From Tillus elongatus (lineage: Eukaryota; Arthropoda; Insecta; Coleoptera; Cleridae), in contig OZ023269.1 in NCBI GenBank assembly GCA_964006375.1, positions 129,324,809-129,388,808 on the forward strand: a stretch of 64,000 bases of DNA. Reading direction: 5' to 3'. A program made the position numbers and the translations under genes. Below the pieces are notes generated by a model. That model was not told the origin of the DNA. It worked only from the letters and a program-made list of their open reading frames with translations, and did no database searches. How positions within the stretch are numbered: position 1 is the first letter of the stretch; each line of letters opens with the position of its first letter. Positions 48,607-59,518 of the stretch are shown one piece after another.

Positions 48607-48800
48607 AATCTGATCAGATAACGTTCAAATGTAATCAAAGACGAAAAAATAACCTTTTTTCGTCTGTGATTCCATTTGAACGTTATCTGATCAGATTGTT
48701 AAAAAAAGTTTAAAAAAAATCCAGTCAACGGTGAGATTTGAACCCATGTCCCTACGCTCATTAATCGGGAATACTAACCATGAGACCACGTAAGCGTTCT
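48607..48800 (-). mobile_element. tRNA-like SINE with hairpin tail
   Basis: Minus-strand head (about 48800 back to 48725): a GTGGTCTCATGGTTAGT A-box-like segment and the GGGTTCAAATCTC B box. Its tail contains a 43-bp inverted repeat (48607-48649 with 48655-48697; AATCTGATCAGATAACGTTC at the left end) with a 5-base loop. A related SINE is at 53372-53515. Confidence 0.65.
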
Positions 48801-49189
48801 GACAAACTGCAATGACGAAAGGGAGATAACCGATAATGGTCCTAAGTTATTAGTTGTAATATATAAGGTCTTTAGAGGCAGATTTTGCAGTTATTTTAAC
48901 AAATGAGAAGTGTAGCATAAATTTAAAACATTCTAATATACATTTTATGCACTATTTACCATTTATAAATTACAATACTTATACTGATAATCACGTTTCA
49001 AATCTCTAGTTTGACATTTACAGGAAAAAAATTATAACATTCTCAAAGTAATCTTTCTGGTACTTCTTGAACCTTTTGCGCCATGAAAAGATAAACGTTG
49101 TCTGTAATATTTAATAGATTTTGTTTAACACATATAATATTTTGGTATTGCGTCTTCTCTGACTTTTAGTGGCACTAAAATTTTGCTTC
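48801..49189. other. No recognised feature
   Basis: A+T-rich; no matches noticed. Confidence 0.45.
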
Positions 49190-49545
49190 ATTAAGTGCCT
49201 ATAACGTTTTTTCCTTTCAACATAGAGACCTAAATTTTGGTGCAGCGTTTAACTTTTACAACATTAACCAAGTTGCCAAATGTGGTTGCCATAGCTTTGT
49301 TATTTCCGGAGATATGAATTTTTTTCCAGAAGAAAACCTAAACTTTTCCCAGAAAAACTGGTCAGATTTTCCTGGCTAACGAATTTATCCAAGCCACTTG
49401 CAAAAAGAATTTACTAACCAAATTTTATCAAAATCGGTCCTTTAGTTTTTGAGTTATCAGTGTGATACACACTGAAGAAATTTTTTCAAAATTCGAAAGT
49501 CGAGATCTCCTCATTAGTTTTTTTTTCCAAGAAAATTCACTAACA
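49190..49545 (-). mobile_element. HP element without (TA)n
   Basis: Body sequence (CTGGCTAACGAATTTATCCA) ends TGAGTTATCAGTGTGATACA at about 49469. It runs directly into CAAAATTCGAAAGTCGAGAT and an H end at 49513-49543. The block and microsatellite that normally lie between are deleted. Confidence 0.72.
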
Positions 49546-49649
49546 AGATATGGCATCTACCAACTAAAATAATTGTATAAAAAAAAAAACCACAACAAAG
49601 ATTTCAAACAGGAAATACACCACAAAATTTATAACCCACTCAACAATGT

Positions 49650-50010
49650 GTGTTTTGTGTGTTTTGTTTCTTTAACGTCGGCCTATTTCCGCGACTATGG
49701 CCAATCACCGACGCCAGGGAGCAGTTTCACCTCACTATCCTGGAAATTTTGCCGAACCCCTGCCTTTCTGTAAGGAGGGTAGGGATCTTTAACGTGCCCA
49801 ACATCGCATGGACACGGGACAGACAGCTTTACGCCCCCTCCGAATGGCGGAACCTGCAGACATTCAACTTGCTCAAATACAATGCCAGAACCTCGGTTGA
49901 TGTTAATTTTACAGTTTGTACTGAAAAAGTGAAAGAAGTACCCCGGGATCGAACCCAGTACCATTCGGTTCAAAGGCACACCTTCTTACCTCTGAACCAC
50001 CGAGGTTCTC
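49650..50010 (-). mobile_element. tRNA-derived SINE, copy 3, with 15-bp target duplication
   Basis: The insertion is flanked by CCCACTCAACAATGT at 49635-49649 and again at 50011-50025, a perfect direct repeat. On the minus strand it starts GAGAACCTCGGTGG, has the B box GGGTTCGATCCC, and ends in an A/C-rich tail (CAAAACACACAAAACAC). Confidence 0.92.
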
Positions 50011-50025
50011 CCCACTCAACAATGT

Positions 50026-50974
50026 ACAATTTAAAAACTATTTAACAGAATAAAATGAACTATGAAGTATAATCGAAACAAATATATAAATGGATATACA
50101 AACAGAATTACGTTCAGTACTATGCGTAACTGTGAGAATTAAATTGGCAGAAATTGGTAAATCTGTGGTAATCAGTCCGAGTAATCAAAACAAAGATGAC
50201 TCAAACACTGTTTATATTCCGTTTATAAGTTACAAACCTACATTTAATATACTTTTTCAAACGATCACGTTCTGTACAAACAGATGGTTTTAAAACTCTA
50301 ATAGGTGGGAATCAACACACAAGTTGATTGACATTATATAAATAAATAAATAATTGCAAATGTGACTCACAGCAAAATACATAATACCACCCCTTTATCT
50401 ATGTGTACATAGTCTTTATCAGAACTACAATTTACACATGTATATACTAAAAAAATAGTTGCAGATACTGTATATGAGTAACTAGTTAAATAATTTTATC
50501 TGAAGTGGACAAGCAGTGCAGTGAGTAATGAGAAAACGGTACACTAAAAGTGTATACAGCCAATATATGAACTTTTGTGTTGTTTGTTTGTGTTGTTAAT
50601 AGTTAACATTGCTGTATATTATTTATTCTGTTTCTTCACTAATTGTTATTTCTAGGTATCAACAATTAAAAAAGGTGACACAATAATGAACGAAGGAAAA
50701 TATTTCAGGTTTCAGACAATTTCATTCCTAGTAAATCAACCACAAAAGTGATTAGGAAGAAATTAACAGTAATAATAATAATAATAAACATCTAATTAGA
50801 ATATGAGATAGAAAACATTAATCATTGATCAAAACAAAACGTAACAATGTAATAATTGTAAATACTAAATGCATAGCGACCTTCAGAAAATAATGTCCAC
50901 AATCTAGAATCATTACTAATAGATGTTGCCAGCTTAACAGACAAAAAACCACAAAGTAAATGCATTATTTATAG
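50026..50974. other. No recognised feature; short (AAT)n
   Basis: An (ATA)n run near 50769-50787. Nothing else recognised. Confidence 0.45.
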
Positions 50975-51328
50975 TTGAAGGATACCTCATCTAACGATCT
51001 TAATATACATACTAAATTTATTAGTAGATTGTATTATAACATTTTATTTGTTCAACTTAAATCGATTTCAAAGTCAGTTTTTGACACTGTCAATTCTGGC
51101 CAAACGATTCCCTGGTTTCGTTATTTGGATGATACTTTCGCAGTTTTTAACACAAACATTTGCAGAACAGAAGATTTTATTGCCAAATTAAACAATAAAT
51201 TTGATTCTACAAAATTTAACCACGAATTAGAAATTAATAATAAATTACCCTTTCTAGATGTACTAATTATCAAAAATAAAGACTTTAAACAAAAATATCT
51301 ATTGGAATTAGATTCAAAGAAAATTTAG
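50975..51328 (+). pseudogene. Penelope-like reverse transcriptase fragment
   Basis: One frame of 117 codons reads SVFDTVNSGQTIPWFRYLDD (catalytic YLDD at residues 50-53), TFAVFNTNICRTEDFIAKLN, then FNHELEINNKLPFLDVLI. PLE reverse transcriptases have W.RYVDDTF, then LN..H..I.FT.E.E....LPFLDV, and this matches well. It starts in the middle of the palm and stops at 51328 inside the thumb. PLEs prime at nicks or telomeres and normally carry a C-terminal GIY-YIG domain, absent here; the window's only GIY-YIG relic is at 23.5 kb. Confidence 0.85.
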
Positions 51329-51339
51329 CACACTTAAGA

Positions 51340-51555
51340 TACGGTACTGTAGACAGGCACCACTCTAAGGCCTCAATCTGCCTACTCCTTAGAGCGGTGG
51401 ACAAAGGTGGGTTGGGTTGTTATAGCTCGATTACGGGCCCTCAATCTGCCTACTCCCCAAATCTCGCCGGAGATCGTCTGTAAGGTCTCAGTGTGTTCAA
51501 CCCTAGGCCTCAGAGAGATCTGGGTTCTCCAAGTGTGCTTATCAGTGCTCATCAA
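51340..51555 (+). mobile_element. PLE-like terminal sequence
   Basis: Contains a CCACTCTAAGG / CCTTAGAGCGGTGG hairpin (51359-51403), CTCAATCTGCCTACTCC twice, and a piece of unit A (CTGGGTTCTCCAAGTGTGCT, TATCAGTGCTCATCA). The first parts recur at 8.4 kb. Its position just after the PLE reverse transcriptase supports a PLE origin for unit A. Confidence 0.6.
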
Positions 51556-52310
51556 TCTTCACTTAGATTCCTTGCTATATTAAGTACTAAGAAATGCATT
51601 TTTACACGGGTCTAAGAACATGGTACATAAACTTATTACGTCCCATCCGAAGAGTGGAATGCGCATCCATTTCTTTTTAGGTATTAGACAAGATATGTTG
51701 TCTTCTGTATTATACTGTCTTTTGGGAAACTATAACCAATATTAAAATACTAATATAAAAACGATAAAAGGACAAATTTTACGTATCAATCCACGAAACA
51801 GTAAAAACTGCAAGATCTGTCAACATTGCATCACCATCAAAGACAATCCAAACCAGCAGGTTGTATCTTAAATGCCAAAGTGATTCAGCTATAAATGACT
51901 GGTTTGTAATTCAAAGAATACCTTCCTTACGATTTATAATAATAATAATAATAATAATAATAAATCCTCCGAAAAAAAAACGCCATGACGTCAGCTGCCG
52001 TGATTGGGGTATAATAGGACAAAATATAAATAAAACATATATCAAGACGATATTAACGATTTCTTACTTGACATTTTCAGTTACATTTAGGGCAAAAGGA
52101 AATATGTATAAAAAATAGTTTTCAAAATTGTCTGCCCGGCAAAAAAGACCAGTACGACTTTAAATAACTTTAGAAATATTCCAAAGTCAAATAGTTGGTT
52201 TTATTTACAGAGGCCATAAAAAATTAAGAAACTGGTCATTTCTAGCTACAGCGACCAAAACGCCCCTTTAAAAATCTGTAAAAAGGCTTTTTATACTAAT
52301 TAGTATAAAA
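51556..52310. other. No recognised feature; (AAT)n at 51939-51963
   Basis: Only the trinucleotide run is notable. Confidence 0.5.
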
Positions 52311-52314
52311 TGAT

Positions 52315-52385
52315 AAAAGGAATGTTGTGTTTTCTAAATAAAATAGCAAAAGGGGACGCCCCAAAGATGGATCCTTGCAGGACAC
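52315..52385 (-). pseudogene. LINE motif B scrap
   Basis: The minus strand reads GVLQGSIFGASPFAILF, like the GVPQGSILGPLLFLIY motif of non-LTR reverse transcriptases. Nothing else of the enzyme remains. Confidence 0.45.
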
Positions 52386-52794
52386 CCTAAACAGTTTGAA
52401 AATCATCATCACATCATTAAAATCTAAGGACTATATCGCCTGTCGTCGCAACCATGATTTTTTGCCTGCAGCAGCTATCTTTATTATCTTCTGCCAGGTT
52501 TTCCAGAAGTTTCCGCCATCCCCCCCCCCCCCTCTTTTTTTAAGGTACGTGTCCTTTAAAGAATGTTACGTGTCCTTTAAAGAATATCGAAAAATTGTTA
52601 TGTCTCAAAATATAATCAATACATTTTGTCTTCCTCCCTCAAATTCCTACAACAAACATCTTTCTTCTCTCAGTTCTAGCACACTTTTGTCTAGTTGGAA
52701 AATATCATTTTTTCAAACATTTGAAAAACCAAACTCAAACACCAGACGGCGTATTAAAGCAACACGCAAAATAGAAACTCAAATAATAAAAAAG

Positions 52795-53265
52795 TTCGGG
52801 ACGCAGCAAATTGGTTATGTTAGTGGATTTTTATTAAATGCTTTAAATTTGAATAACTTCAATTTGCTATAAACTTAAAAAGTTGAATTTTGGTATGTAG
52901 TAAGATCTTTCTCAAGGCAACATATCCACCAAATTTGATTAAAATAACTTTGTAATTTTCGGAGAAAAAATGTTTTTCGAAATAAAATCCAAAATTTGAA
53001 TAACTCAATTTTCTATGAACTTAGAAAGTTGAATTTTGGTAAGTGGTAAGGTCTTTCCTAAGGCAATATATCCACCAAATTTCATTAAAATAACTTTGTA
53101 ATTTTAGGAGAAAAAAATTTTTTTTTGAAAGAAAACTCAAAATTTTCCCTGAAAACCTTGTCCGATTTTCCGAACTCGTCCAAGCCATTAATAAAAGAAA
53201 GGCACTTGCCGAGTTTCATCGAAATCGGTTAGTTATTTTTTGAGTTATCGGTTAGGGCAAGAACA
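52795..53265 (-). mobile_element. HP element, P half
   Basis: The P end is at 52798 (GGGACGCAGCAAATTGGTTA). Two successive copies of a TTTGAATAACT..CAACATATCCACCAAATTT segment (about 52848 and 53000) follow, then HP body to TTTTTGAGTTATCGG at 53252. The body equals the inverse of 63430-63890. Confidence 0.75.
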
Positions 53266-53371
53266 AACAACCAGATATGCTATTCAAATTGAATTAAGTC
53301 TTAAAAGTTTTATACTCCTCTTTATTAAATTATTTTGTATACAAAAACTCGCTAAAAAATTCACCGAAATA

Positions 53372-53515
53372 AGAACAATCTGATTAGATAACGGTAAAGT
53401 GAAATGAGACTAAGAAAAAATTGATAAAATGTAAAGTCACTAACTAGGATTAGAACTCGTCACATAGGACTTGATTATCTTATGTACAGGGCTTAACCTA
53501 CTCGGCCACGGTCGA
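53372..53515 (-). mobile_element. tRNA-like SINE, related to 48.6 kb
   Basis: Minus-strand A box TGGCCGAGTAGG (53508 back to 53497) and a worn B box GAGTTCTAATCC (53458 back to 53447). The tail ends CGTTATCTAATCAGATTG, as in the 48.6-kb copy. Confidence 0.62.
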
Positions 53516-53764
53516 CATGACAGATGTATGCACTAGCAGGTATATCCGGTAGTATGTTAATTGTCTAACGTCTTTACTATTTACAACAAACAATTTTATT
53601 TATAATGTTTTTTTTTCACATTTTAACGAAATGAAGGAAAATTACGACTTAGACACAGATCTAGGAGCTTATTAGTCGTATTTTTCACTCACATTCGTAC
53701 CTCTACCATAATTATCAATTTTGACGTTTTAACTTTCTTAAATGAGATTTAATTAATTAAAAAT

Positions 53765-54155
53765 TAATTTACCACAAATTTTTTTGTCTTTAAACATAGA
53801 GATCTGAATTTTGGTACATGTGATAGTCTTTATGACAGAAACCAGCGTACCAAATTTGGTTACCCTTACTTTGTTATTTAAGGAGATATAAGTTGTTGTC
53901 GAAAAAAAAACAAAGTTTTCCGGGAAAACCTGGGCCGATTTTCCTGGATAACGAACTTGTCCAAGCCACTTGCAAAAGGACAGTATGTACCAAATGGGAT
54001 CAAAATCGGTGTGACACATACATACATACATACATACAACTGACCCTGGATATGTGTTCTGGGGGGGCTAGTTCGCTCTCATTTAAAGAAATTTGTTTCA
54101 AAATTCAAAAGTCGGGATCTCGTTAAGAATTATTTTTTGAACGAAAATGCACTAT
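53765..54155 (-). mobile_element. HP element, body and H end
   Basis: GCGTACCAAATTTGGTTACC, ACGAACTTGTCCAAGCCACT, a short (CATA)n at 54016 in place of (TA)n, the block TGACCCTGGATATGTG and a worn H end at 54123-54155. Confidence 0.72.
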
Positions 54156-54179
54156 AAGACAAGTTACACCGATAAAAAG

Positions 54180-54445
54180 ACGAAAATATTGTGCTAGAAG
54201 AGATGAGAGAAGAACGATGCCTGGTGAAAGAAACTGAGAGAAGGCGAAATTTGCTAGACATATTCTGAGGCACAATAGCATAATGACAACGTTGTTTGAA
54301 AAAAAAGAAGTAGACCAAAAGGAAAACATTTGCAAGACTTGGCTCATTTGATGAAGTGCGGAAGCTACAATAAAATGAAAAAGTCTGCTGGAGATAGAGT
54401 CATGGCTGCAATGACCAGGCGACATCGCCTTTAAACTGTGATAAT
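54180..54445 (+). pseudogene. LINE C-terminal relic
   Basis: The plus strand reads GQILRHNSIMTTLFEKKE (compare the GHI.R...LM...LEG..EG.R..GR pattern after many arthropod LINE polymerases). It ends YNKMKKSAGDRVMAAMTRRH with its stop. Two frame changes are needed. The last 40 bp are shared with 31090-31130. Confidence 0.6.
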
Positions 54446-55360
54446 GTTTGAATATAATCCTAACAGTTGCCAAAATATTTTTAAATAGATAAATAATCTT
54501 GCCCTTTTTATTTGGATTTTTTGTGGTAAGTATTTATAATTTGCTTCAACATCTTACTGCAGGGTTCAAATATAATATCGATTTTCAGGATTCCAGAATC
54601 AGGTTATAGTATTTTCTGTATGCCAGGCAAACTAATGACTAATACTAGCGTTATAGATCAAAGTTCAAACTATTTATTTTATAAATCAACAAAAACTTCC
54701 AACTGAACTTTTGCAATAAGGCAATAATAATAACTCAAGCAGGAAATGCTCGGCAGATAGATAGTAGATGTTCAGGAAGAACCCGGATGTTTGACCCAGT
54801 TTTCCGCCGTTAATATTATGCAGGGTTCTAAAAGGTCTCTTTACTACGTTTTCCAGCTTTCCACATATACCATTCTACGCGCTTACGACGGGAAAACTTG
54901 ATCAATCAATACTTCGTGACTCAAAACATTTGTGAAAATTGCTCTAGTATATTCATCTTACTTTATATATCGATGCAGCACAATACAGGGGTTGATTTTC
55001 TTGTAATCTGGATTTTGTAAGGTGAAGAATTAACTTTGGAGGCGATCATGGAAGTGTTCGTGAGCAGAAGCAGAAGAAAACTTAAAATTTTACAAAATCG
55101 ACAGTGTGCAAGTGAATATTATCTGACATTTAGCTATGTTTGGACTTTACTATGCTATAAATTGTGTTGTATGCAGATACAAGCTTCGCTTCTTTGTATT
55201 GCACAATGTATAATTAGTAAGCAAATATATAATAGTAATTAAAAATAGTAATAGTTTCCACACAGTTTTCATTTTGTGACAGTAGCAGAACAAGCTTAAT
55301 AGATTTTCAACTTAAAAAGACTGTGACAGAAAGAATTCTTAAACAAAAAGCATAATAACC
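54446..55360. other. No recognised feature
   Basis: Short frames only. Confidence 0.45.
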
Positions 55361-55394
55361 CCAAAAACCACAAAAATAATAACAGAGAGTTATG

Positions 55395-55439
55395 CGCCAG
55401 ATACGTATTTCGACAACGAAGTTGTCTTCATCAGTAGCG
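55395..55439 (-). ncRNA. Hammerhead-like motif, family B
   Basis: On the minus strand: stem I CGCTA/TGGCG (five pairs, one G-U), CTGATGA (55434 back to 55428), one spare A, stem II GACAAC/GTTGTC with loop TTC, GAAA (55411 back to 55408), helix III as palindrome ATACGTAT, and cleavage triplet ATC. All conserved core bases are present. Confidence 0.72.
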
Positions 55440-55579
55440 GTCGCTAAACTAATTGTATGGGCAAAATTATCATATTTATATACCTAAACTATACCCTAAA
55501 ATGATGCAGGGGGGTGGAAACTTGACGCACCTTTGTTGTAGTATATTGATTGATTTTCGGGGGTCTCTAATGTTTCTGT

Positions 55580-55712
55580 AATGGTTTCGTCGTATCAGTT
55601 TTCTAATAATTTCTGCATAAAACAGAAAACAATAACTGACCGAATAACTTAATTTTGTAAAAGATATCAAATTGTTATGAAAAGTGACTACCACGGTGCA
55701 CTTACTCGCTTA
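55580..55712. mobile_element. Decayed P end of an HP element
   Basis: TATGAAAAGTGACTACCACG then GCACTTACTCGCTTAGGAC resembles the inverse P terminus. The body to its left is hardly recognisable. Confidence 0.45.
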
Positions 55713-55949
55713 GGACTCTTCTATATTCAATCGCAAAAGTTTCATGACGACATGAAAGCTATTAAAGTACAGTTTTTCAGTGTTCTATTAAATCTTCAAA
55801 AGCTTATTTAGCTGACATAAGTATGTAGTTACATTTATCAAAAACTACCCTCGCCGCCCTTGGAGCGGTGACTTTAAGACCTCATGAAATAAGTAAAATA
55901 GCTCCCAAAAAATAGCAGGCTACATAAAAAATTTGAACTTTTTTAAATA

Positions 55950-56842
55950 TATTTCAACAACACACCACGAGGGCTTACAGCCTAAATACTATCGTACCGT
56001 CGGTGTCGACAAGGAGGAAAGAGGCAACTTGTTAATTCTGGACTTGAAGGTTTGGAGGTTCGGATGAGAAGGAAAAACATGTTCCGGCAAGGAATTCCAC
56101 AACTCGGAAGTCCGCGGGACAAAAGAGCGGGAATAACAAGATGTTCTATGTCTGGTGACTTGGATAGTAAAAGGGTGCATTCGCTCTGTTCCCCTGGTAG
56201 ATCTGTTGGGGGAACTATGGAAGAAAGCTCCTCTGAGCAGTGCCCGTGCAGATATCTATAAAAGAGATAGAGAGAAAGCTCACCAACGGCGCGTCGGTGG
56301 GCAAGGGATGGCAGCCTTGGGTAAGGGTGGGGTCACCGATGAGACGTATGCAGTCCAGGATAGCAAGCGTAGAAGCGGCAACGGCACCCCAGATGTGGGA
56401 GCAGTATTCGAGGTTTGGCCTTATTTGTGAAGTATATAAGGTATAGAGATTAGCTGGTGAAAAGTATTTGCGAGCACGGAAGAGGAAACCTAATTTTTTA
56501 GCAGCCGCTTCTGCAATTGATGTGACATGTTGGTGCCAATTGAGATTTCGATCCACAGAAATGCCAACAAGTGAAAAGGACTCATTACGTTGAATAACTT
56601 GGTTGTTCATTGTGATGGGTCTAGGGCTGGTGTATCTCTTATGAGATAGAAAGCAAGATTGAGATTTGGTGGAGTTGAATTGTACAAGATTTCTACTTCC
56701 CCAGTCTAATATTTTTTGGAGATCTACAGAGACAGAACCCTCCATGAGTCTGCGATCCTCATCTAATTGGACTAAAGAGACAGGCTTAGAATATTGTATA
56801 TTTGACTGGAGGGTGCTCTCGTCCGCATAACTGTAAACTGGG
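55950..56842 (-). mobile_element. CR1/Jockey-like LINE, C-terminal copy
   Basis: Collinear with 36173-37100. Frames include RSRNLVQFNSTKS-type sequence near 56700, YTSQIRPNLEYCSHIWGAV, and near 56100 a RTSELWNSLPEHVFPSHPN end. It carries the single, unexpanded form of the 23-bp unit and an uninterrupted version of the segment that is split at 25.87 kb. 5'-truncated at about 56842. Confidence 0.85.
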
Positions 56843-57142
56843 TAACCAACAATAACTTCTTTTCAAATAAAAAACGCCAAAATTTCTGTACCTAAAAATC
56901 ATGGATTTTGGAAATATTTAGATAAATTGAATAATCATGTTTATATAAAAGTGAAGGTTTAATATCCTGGCTATTGTGGAAACGTTGATGGAAGGAAGAA
57001 GTTTTAGAAGACCTTCCAACAAAATCGTGTTAATACAGTCACAAGTAAAGGTTTTTAATTTCTGAAACGTCTGGGTTAGACATATTTCCAAGGTAAAAAA
57101 GAACAGAACAAGGCTATACTCCAGACTGAATTTATTTAGTAA

Positions 57143-57189
57143 AAGCCCTACGCGTTTCGGCCCATATATCTGGCCATCTTCAGGGGCTT
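57143..57189 (-). ncRNA. Hammerhead-like motif, family C, left arm
   Basis: On the minus strand: stem I AAGCCC/GGGCTT (six perfect pairs), CTGAAGA (57183 back to 57177), one spare T, stem II GGCC/GGCC with an 8-9 base loop, GAAAC (57158 back to 57154), helix III ACGCGT, cleavage triplet GTA. It fits the CTGANGA and NUH rules. Confidence 0.72.
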
Positions 57190-57947
57190 CCTAAAACATT
57201 ACAAAAGGTGGTTGTGTCAGAAAAGAAGAGAGAGAAAAGAAGTGTTTGCCCCTTCCCGTTCTCTTCAGATATTCGGCTTTTAACTGTCCTCCATTTCAAA
57301 TGGGAAATTTTTATTTGTATTGCAGTTTGTCCATTGCTGTGCTTTGAGGTTTTAATGCTTCTAATTCTGCCTTCACCCATCTAGTGCAAGAAAACAAAAG
57401 CGACAGTCGATGAAAACAGCCAGTATGATATATTTCTTGTAAAGTTCAGTTCCTGTTATAAAAAAATAAAAAACAGAACGTAAGTATGTTTGGCCATTTT
57501 GGTTTTATTCTTTATAGGTATCATAGGTTTAACTCGTGTTTTTCTCTGAAAGTTCTGCTCTGGTTGTGCAGCCTGCCCTGACAGCTTCTCTATCTATTTG
57601 TTTAAAGACCTTAGATTGTGGTGTGTCAGTGTACTTTTAAACTTAATTTACACGGGTTTCTACCTGTTTTTTGCAATTTTACTGCTTTTGCATTATTGTT
57701 TTTTGCTGCTTGGACGTGCCTTGACCAAGTTTTGGACAATTTGATGTTTTTAATTTCTCGACTTTTAGCTTTTAGCTTTTATTTGATTAATGTAACTGTT
57801 GTAGAGCATGTTAGCGTGGACTTTAGCTTCTGTTTAGACTTTGCTTGTAAGACTGTTTAGAATTTTGTAACGGCTTGTGTCGTGTGATCCTTGCCGACCT
57901 ACCAGAAACTTTTTTTCTGACACAACCACCTTTTATAATGTTTCAGG

Positions 57948-57994
57948 AAGCCCCTGAAGATGGCCAGATATATGGGCCGAAACGCGTAGGACTT
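57948..57994 (+). ncRNA. Hammerhead-like motif, family C, right arm
   Basis: Same parts in the plus direction: CTGAAGA 57954-57960, GAAAC 57979-57983, GTA ending at 57988. Stem I is AAGCCC against GGACTT, so one pair is lost. Confidence 0.68.
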
Positions 57995-58040
57995 TTACTA
58001 AATAAATTCAGTCTGGAGTAGAGCCTTGTTATGTTCTTTT

Positions 58041-58171
58041 TAGTGAATTTTTATTTAAAAAAATTCACTAAGAGAGAGGTATCGATGGTGAGACTTTGCA
58101 AAAAATTTTTCAAATGAGCGCGATTTAGGACCCCTAGAACCCATATCCGGGGTCAGTTTCAATTTTTATAT

Positions 58172-58249
<78 letters not shown>

Positions 58250-58660
58250 CCGTCTGATAACTCAAAAAATAATTAACCGATTTCAATGAAACTCGGCAAG
58301 TGCCTTTATTTTATTAATGGCTTGGATGAGTTCGTTAGGCAAGAAAATCGGACGGGTTTTTCAGGGAAAATTGAGTTTTCTTTCAAAAAAAAATTTTTTT
58401 CTCCGAAAATAACAAAGCTGTTTTAATGAAATTTACTATTTATGTTGCCTTGGGAGAGGACTTACTAAATACCAAAATTCAACTTTCTCAGTTTATAGAA
58501 AATTGAGTTATTCAAATTTTCTTTTGTAACAATTTTTGTTCTCCAAAAATTACAAAGTTATTTTAATGAAATTTGGTGGATATCTTGTCCTAGGAAATAC
58601 CTTGCTACCTACCAAAATTAAACTTTCTAAGATTATAGAAAACTGAGTTAATCAAATTTT
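58041..58660 (+). mobile_element. HP element, H end first
   Basis: The H hairpin is at about 58041-58071 and starts directly after the PLE arm. The block, (TA)n (about 58176-58244) and body follow, with two successive TTTTAATGAAATTT segments. No P end is present. Breaks off near 58660. Confidence 0.75.
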
Positions 58661-59055
58661 TATAGCTCACTGCAGTGTTAAAATCAATGGTATTTTCCTC
58701 ACTATTTTAAACACGTGGGTCGGGGACTGACCGAATTCATTCCCAGTTGCTATTGACCTACTCATATTCTCTGAATATGTTAGAAACGTGGTATCTACTT
58801 CATTTCAAGTCACTATTAACAGACTATTTATGAAATCAAATAAGTAAATTAAATCGATTGTCATAAAATATGTAGTGTATTAAGACTAAGGGAAAAAGAA
58901 ATAAAACATATATAACTGTGCACATTTTGATTATATTTTAGGGTGTGCGGCGCACACCTAGCTCACTAGGAGAAATCGCCACTGCTTGAGAGAGGTATTG
59001 TCACAGCATAATATCTTATTAAAGTTCATTTGTAAATAGGTTTAATTTTTATATG

Positions 59056-59440
<385 letters not shown>

Positions 59441-59487
59441 TTGGAAAAAGCTTTTTAAGACAGATTGTATAATTTTAGTCATAAATA

Positions 59488-59511
<24 letters not shown>
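59488..59511. repeat. (AAT)n
   Basis: About eight trinucleotide units. Confidence 0.9.

Positions 59512-59518
<7 letters not shown>

Larger units (their letters stand above)
57096..58041. mobile_element. PLE-like element: inverted hammerhead-bearing terminal repeats around 0.68 kb
   Basis: The left arm (57096-57225, from AAAAAGAACAGAACAAGGCT) and the right arm (57909-58041, to GCCTTGTTATGTTCTTTT) are inverted copies of about 130 bp. Each contains a hammerhead-like motif. The 683-bp spacer has no recognisable coding. Terminal repeats carrying hammerheads, sometimes inverted, are known from PLEs; the assignment rests on that. Confidence 0.7.

Noticed and set aside
53430..53515. A tRNA-Leu- or Ser-like gene
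   Set aside because: The B box is worn and the tail matches the 48.6-kb SINE.
57618..57860. An 80-codon hydrophobic frame inside the PLE-like element
   Set aside because: No homology recognised, T-rich composition and no copy for comparison. Probably chance.
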